DNA of 64,000 nucleotides from Paenibacillus_AR mesotrionivorans (lineage in GTDB: Bacteria > Bacillota > Bacilli > Paenibacillales > NBRC-103111), in the NCBI RefSeq assembly GCF_046098205.1, contig NZ_JBJURJ010000009.1, forward strand, positions 219,893-283,892. The letters are read 5' to 3'. Position numbers and translations under genes: made by a program. The notes below the pieces were generated by a model. It had not been told where the DNA came from. It worked only from the letters and a program-made list of their open reading frames with translations, and did no database searches. Positions 59,921 through 64,000 of the stretch are shown here, in pieces (position 1 is the stretch's first letter; each line of letters starts with the position of its first letter).

Positions 59921-60180
59921 GTATGAAATCAAGCTGGCGTATGGAATGTGCCAAATGCGTTTGATATGAACATGGAAGTTCCTGGATTAATTCTGGAGGA
60001 TTGGTTTGTCCCGTGGCAAGATTGTGCGAAATGAACAAAATAGTGCAACCCTTTCGGTTAGTCGGGGGCAAGAATGTACCATTGCCTAAAGGGGGGAGGG
60101 CTGGTACGCTACGGGTGTACAGCCGGCAGGCCTTGTTAGGCCTGGCCGGACGAAGCTTACCTACAGGAGGAATTATTCGC

Positions 60181-61449
60181 ATGAAGACAGAAACCCGAGT
60201 TTGTTCTCCCCTAGCAACGCTGGACATTGAGGCGGCAGGTCCCCGCTGCAAGCTGCTGCTGGGCGACTTAAACGGCGACGGCCGGATGGAGCTGCTGCTG
60301 GTTCAGCCGGACAACCGCCAGGATGTCCGTTATATCCCCCATCAGGTGCAATGCCTGACCGCTTATGACATCACCGGCAAGCTCCTGTGGCAAACCGGCA
60401 AGCCTGACCCGGGTGCAGGCAAACAAGGCTCCGACTACCCCGCCCAGATTTATGACATCGATGGGGACGGCAAGCTGGAGGTTCTGTGTGTTATGAATAG
60501 CCAGTTCCATATTCTCGACGGAGCTACGGGAGAAGTGAAAGCGGTTCATGAACTGCCGGGAGAGGAGGCCCATGATTGCATTATTATTGCCAACCTGACC
60601 GGCAAGGACCGCCCTTCGGACATTATTCTGAAGGACCGGTACCACAAGCTGTGGGCACTGGACAACCAGTTTAATCTCTTGTGGACCCATGAGGGCAACC
60701 CGGGCCACTTTCCTTGGGTATATGATCTGAACGGGGACGGCTACGATGAGGTGATGGCCGGTTATGATCTTCTGGACCATAACGGCAAGCTCCAGTGGAG
60801 CTGCAAGGATCTGGACGACCATGCCGACTGCATCTGGGTTGGAGACGTGAACGGAGACGGGCTGCCGGAGCTGGTGGTAGGCGGCAGCGTGACGGTGATG
60901 TATGACCGCGACGGCAATGAGCTGTGGCGCTATGAGGGCTCCATCGAATCCCAGCATATCGCTCTGGGCAAATTCTGTCCGGAGCTGCCGGGTTTGCAGG
61001 TGGCAGGTCTCGACCGGATGGTCCGGGAGGATGACGGCAAAGGCTTGAAGGGCCGGGATGCCTTGTTCCTGCTGGACTGCGAGGGCAAGGAAATCTGGAA
61101 GGAAGACCGCAAAACTCCGGGCTGGCTGACCATCGCCGAAACCCTCTCCAACTGGGAGGCGGGGGCTCCTGACTATATTCTGGCCTTCCGCCGGGGCGGC
61201 GGTGTGTTCCCTGGTTTGTATGACGGCAATATGAATGTGGTGGCAACCTTCCCGACGGAAGGGTATGTGGTCCATGGCGATCTTCTGGGCAGTGGCAATG
61301 AAATGGCCATTGTTTATACCGATACCGAAGCGGTGGTGTATGCCAGTGCGCCTGCTGATTTGACCCAATCCGCTGCCGGCGGCCCGCTGCCCCAACCAAA
61401 GCGGCTGTACAGCTCAACCCTTTATCCCGGCGGGGAAATCATCAAATAA
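60181..61449 (+). CDS. FG-GAP/VCBS beta-propeller protein, likely cytoplasmic
   Basis: 422 aa. At least four calcium-type D-x-N/D-x-D-G loops recur in blades: GDLNGDGRMELLL (Asp29), YDIDGDGKLEVLC (Asp92), YDLNGDGYDEVMAG (Asp182) and GDVNGDGLPELVVGG (Asp222). This suggests a seven- or eight-bladed propeller like the catalytic domain of PL11 rhamnogalacturonan lyases (YesW/YesX), but the first blade region of those enzymes is not evident and there is no signal peptide. The frame is open to 60001, yet AGGAGG at 60165-60170 fixes ATG 60181. It is followed 14 bases later by the GH105 gene. Enzyme or binding protein cannot be decided. Confidence 0.85.
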   Translation: MKTETRVCSPLATLDIEAAGPRCKLLLGDLNGDGRMELLLVQPDNRQDVRYIPHQVQCLTAYDITGKLLWQTGKPDPGAGKQGSDYPAQIYDIDGDGKLEVLCVMNSQFHILDGATGEVKAVHELPGEEAHDCIIIANLTGKDRPSDIILKDRYHKLWALDNQFNLLWTHEGNPGHFPWVYDLNGDGYDEVMAGYDLLDHNGKLQWSCKDLDDHADCIWVGDVNGDGLPELVVGGSVTVMYDRDGNELWRYEGSIESQHIALGKFCPELPGLQVAGLDRMVREDDGKGLKGRDALFLLDCEGKEIWKEDRKTPGWLTIAETLSNWEAGAPDYILAFRRGGGVFPGLYDGNMNVVATFPTEGYVVHGDLLGSGNEMAIVYTDTEAVVYASAPADLTQSAAGGPLPQPKRLYSSTLYPGGEIIK

Positions 61450-61463
61450 GGAGGCTCTAGGAA

Positions 61464-63641
61464 GTGGACTACATTCACGAAATGGATTCCATTGCCCGGT
61501 CCAGCGGGGGCAGCACAGAAAAGGTGTTAGAGACCATCGCCAACCGCTATATCGGCGCTAATCCCCAGGAGCCGCCGGTCTACCGTGTCCATGACGTGGC
61601 AAGCTTCCGGCGTCAGGAGGACTGTCGGTATGATATGAACCTGGGTCGGCGCTGGCCGGATATCCGGGACGGGCAGTATGTCTATGCTTGGGGCAAGCTT
61701 TGGTGTGCGCAGGAGGGGGAGCTTCCTTTTGCAGTCAGCTGCTATGGCCCGGTGAAGGTGTTCGTGAACGGCAGCAGGCAATTTGCATCCAACCTCAACG
61801 ACGACGTTTTCCCTGAACGGCGGGCTGTGTTCCGGGCGCGTGTGGTCAAGGGATGGAATCACCTGGTCCTGGAGTTTACGGCAACGGGAACCGGCTGCGG
61901 CGCAGTTTTCGGAACCGGCAGCGTAAAAGGTGCACCCATGCATTTCCTGTCACCGGGACCAGACCGGGCAGGGCGGGAGGGCTGGATTTACAGTGAACCC
62001 CAGGATGAACCGTGGACGGCAGAACTCGGGCAGCTGGAGGAGCAAAGCACAGGCGGTCTGGAATGGTATCCCCGGCCGGAATGGTCGGAACAGGAGCGGG
62101 CGGCCGGAAGCTTCAGCCGGATTCTGGGCGGTGAAGCCGGGGATACGGCTTTTGCCTGGACAGGACTGTGCTGCAGCCGGGCTGGCGGAAGCCGGCTGGA
62201 TCTGACCGGTGAAGCCTCGGGGGCATTTGAGGTATACGTGAATAGCCGCGAATATTACCGGTCTCCGGAAGACCAGGAGGGGGCGTTCCGCGTGCCCTTG
62301 GAGCTGGACGGGGGCGGACACAAGCTTGTGGTGCGTTCTGTCTGTCCAGGCGGCGGCAGGTGGGATTTCCGTCTGAATGCGCCAGGAGCGGATACTGGCG
62401 TGCAGCTGGAGATGCCCTATCCGGTGGAAGGACTGCCTGATACCTGGCTGTATCTGGGTCCTTTTGCACCGGGGCAGGCGCCTGCTGTGGAGGCTGTGGC
62501 CAGGCTGGATGTTTTATTCGGCCCGGAGGGGAGCAAGCGCTTCTGGCGGGCGGATTTGCCTGATGCAGCCGTCCGCCCGTATCTGGAAACGGCCCTTTAC
62601 GGCAAATGGAACTATCCCCTGGGTGTAACTCTTTACGGCATTCTCAAAACGGGGGAGGAGCTGGAGAAGTCCCACTTACTTGACTATGCCGCAGACCATA
62701 TCGAGCAGTGCACCGCGCTTCACGAATATGCCATGTGGGATACGGAGCAATACGGCGCGCCGGGTATTAATCACCAGCTGGCGATGATTGACAGCCTGGA
62801 TGACTGCGGCTCCTTTGGAGCGGCGATGCTGACGGCCCATGCAGCCCGGCCTTTGACGGGGGCGAGGGAAACGGCGGCCCATATCGCCCACTATATTTCG
62901 CATGTGCAAGACAGGCTTTCCGACGGGGCGTTGTACCGGGTGAAGGGCACCACGGATTTCATGGCAGGCACTATGTGGTGCGACGACTTGTATATGAGCA
63001 CGCCGTTTCTGGGCAAGTATTATGCGCTGACCGGCGAGCTCTCCTATCTGGAGGATGCCGCCCGGCAGTTCCTGCTGTACAAGGAGCGGATGTACATTCC
63101 AGAGCAGCAGATTATGCATCATGTGTTTGACCACAAGTTCGGCAAACCCAACGGTGTGCCCTGGGGCCGCGGCAACGGCTGGGTGCTGTTTTCCCTCACG
63201 GAGATTCTGGAGCTGATGCCTGTGGAGCATGAACTCTACCAGCCATTGCTGGTATTTTTCCGGGAGCTGTGCCAGGGTTATTTGAGGCTCCAGGGGCCTG
63301 AAGGTCTGTGGCATCAGGTGCTCACCGACCATAGCTCCTACCAGGAGGCCTCCTGCACGTCTATGTTCATCTACGCCTACTCCAGAGGCATCCGCTTTGG
63401 GTGGCTGGAGGAGACAGATGCGTATGCGGCTGCGGCTCTCCGCGCATGGCAGGCTCTGATGGAGCTGTGCATCGACAGGCAGGGCAACGTGTACGGCGTT
63501 TGCCGGGGCTCCGGCTATTCCTTCAACAAATATTATTACAAGGATCAGCTGGGCTGGCAGCTAAACGACACCCACGGCATCGGCATTGTGCTGCTGGCGG
63601 GCATCGAATGCCTGAAGCTGGCGCGCACGGGCAGCCGGTAA
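61464..63641 (+). CDS. GH105-type unsaturated rhamnogalacturonyl hydrolase with extra N-terminal domains
   Basis: 725 aa, about twice the usual 370. The C-terminal half (about 365-720) is the GH88/GH105 alpha/alpha barrel: YGKWNYPLGVTLYGILKTGE, MAGTMWCDDLYMSTPFLGKY (catalytic Asp in the WCDD region), GVPWGRGNGWVLFSL and SYQEASCTSMFIYAYSRGI. The N-terminal half holds two beta-sandwich-like stretches with KVFVNGSRQF and KGWNHLVLEFTAT, resembling carbohydrate-binding accessory domains. It removes the unsaturated galacturonyl residue left by lyases. The start is GTG 61464 after AAGGAGG. There is no signal peptide. Confidence 0.9.
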   Translation: MDYIHEMDSIARSSGGSTEKVLETIANRYIGANPQEPPVYRVHDVASFRRQEDCRYDMNLGRRWPDIRDGQYVYAWGKLWCAQEGELPFAVSCYGPVKVFVNGSRQFASNLNDDVFPERRAVFRARVVKGWNHLVLEFTATGTGCGAVFGTGSVKGAPMHFLSPGPDRAGREGWIYSEPQDEPWTAELGQLEEQSTGGLEWYPRPEWSEQERAAGSFSRILGGEAGDTAFAWTGLCCSRAGGSRLDLTGEASGAFEVYVNSREYYRSPEDQEGAFRVPLELDGGGHKLVVRSVCPGGGRWDFRLNAPGADTGVQLEMPYPVEGLPDTWLYLGPFAPGQAPAVEAVARLDVLFGPEGSKRFWRADLPDAAVRPYLETALYGKWNYPLGVTLYGILKTGEELEKSHLLDYAADHIEQCTALHEYAMWDTEQYGAPGINHQLAMIDSLDDCGSFGAAMLTAHAARPLTGARETAAHIAHYISHVQDRLSDGALYRVKGTTDFMAGTMWCDDLYMSTPFLGKYYALTGELSYLEDAARQFLLYKERMYIPEQQIMHHVFDHKFGKPNGVPWGRGNGWVLFSLTEILELMPVEHELYQPLLVFFRELCQGYLRLQGPEGLWHQVLTDHSSYQEASCTSMFIYAYSRGIRFGWLEETDAYAAAALRAWQALMELCIDRQGNVYGVCRGSGYSFNKYYYKDQLGWQLNDTHGIGIVLLAGIECLKLARTGSR

Positions 63642-63666
63642 CCCGCCGGGATCAATAGAGAGTGGG

Positions 63667-63694
63667 AAGAGTCGCATTTATGCGGCTCTTTTTT
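63667..63694 (+). terminator. Terminator after the GH105 gene
   Basis: AAGAGTCGCAT (63667-63677) pairs with ATGCGGCTCTT (63680-63690), followed by TTTT. Confidence 0.88.
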
Positions 63695-63747
63695 CTGCTG
63701 CCAGCAGAAAATACGGGCAGTGGGGGAGTCTAACCTTATGGAGGAGG

Positions 63748-63932
63748 CTAACGAATCTCAGCGACGCTATTTCAGCCGGTTGGCGCCTTTTTCGGCTGTA
63801 ACGAATCTGAGAAGCCTTATTCCGCCTCAAAACGGCTGAAAGGAGGCCCGGCGTAAGCAATAGCGCGGATCAGATTCGTTACATTCGCAAACGACCCCTT
63901 TTACGTGAAATAAGCGTTGTGAGATTCGTTGC
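63748..63932. repeat. Four-unit inverted intergenic array, locus G
   Basis: Direct units at 63748-63772 and 63798-63822 (ACGAATCT cores exactly 50 bp apart), inverted units at 63859-63882 and 63908-63932 (AGATTCGTT cores exactly 50 bp apart). The unit is TAACGAATCTCAG...CGCTATT. It lies downstream of the GH105 terminator near the window edge; bases 63933-64000 show no recognisable gene. Confidence 0.85.
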
Positions 63933-64000
63933 TATGAACGTTTTTGTCAAGCCCTCCGGTTTAGCAGGGTCGGAGCACGTGGCGCGGGAGCAAATAAACG

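Noticed and set aside
60001..60180. N-terminal extension of the FG-GAP protein by 60 codons
   Set aside because: The frame is open, but the composition is not protein-like there and the strong AGGAGG site is placed for ATG 60181.

Overview
The window looks like chromosomal DNA of a Paenibacillus-type member of the Firmicutes. The evidence is gene order and family content: dnaG-rpoD followed by trmK and a Nif3-family gene, a typA ... ylaL/ylaJ/ylaK(phoH2) neighbourhood, DUF1540 and DUF6199 small proteins, a copper-amine-oxidase-type domain on a secreted phosphatase, and a lpl/yetA/yesU/yesS-type pectin cluster. The DNA is fairly GC-rich by eye, and most genes have strong AGGAGG-like ribosome binding sites. 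I see no prophage, insertion sequence, tRNA, rRNA or CRISPR array. All family names are from motif recognition without a database search.

Layout. 1-5.5 kb: end of dnaG, rpoD (SigA), a membrane protein, trmK, a Nif3 protein, and the RNase P RNA gene. 5.6-8.4 kb: an RpiR-type regulator and an IlvD/Edd-family dehydratase with matching promoter architecture. 8.4-16.3 kb: a secreted subtilase, a YpuI-like protein, a VanH-like D-2-hydroxyacid dehydrogenase with a permease gene remnant upstream, LysR, a TetR/MFS divergent pair with clear operators, and two small proteins. 16.3-21.9 kb: a four-gene BMP-type nucleoside ABC transporter. 22-26 kb: lytic transglycosylase and a cysteine desulfurase-ThiI pair for tRNA thiolation. 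26-32 kb: GH31 alpha-xylosidase, a Ca2+ P-type ATPase and a TerC-family protein. 32-37 kb: alkaline phosphatase behind a phased PhoP-box array, directly followed by a MacB-like ABC transporter with a His/Glu-rich loop and a lipoprotein resembling a zinc-linked family. 37-44.4 kb: small membrane proteins, typA, an LCP protein, a flavin-type oxidase, YlaJ and PhoH2. 44.8-63.7 kb: a carbohydrate island: pentapeptide-repeat protein and GH42 beta-galactosidase on the minus strand; on the plus strand LplB/LplC-type permeases, two paralogous solute-binding lipoproteins, a membrane-anchored AraC regulator (YesS type), a YetA/PL26-type lyase, YesU (DUF1961), a polysaccharide deacetylase, an FG-GAP beta-propeller protein and a GH105 enzyme with an extra N-terminal domain. 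Together these fit uptake and intracellular breakdown of rhamnogalacturonan-I fragments.

The most unusual signal is not a gene. Seven intergenic loci (about 4.8, 16.5, 22.1, 25.9, 37.2, 44.6 and 63.8 kb) each carry the same 185-190 bp architecture: two direct short imperfect palindromes 50-53 bp apart, a 36-39 bp centre, then two inverted copies with the same 50-53 bp period. The unit sequence differs from locus to locus but is shared within each locus. All seven lie beyond the 3' end of a plus-strand gene, and none lies between divergent genes. I know of no named element with this geometry.
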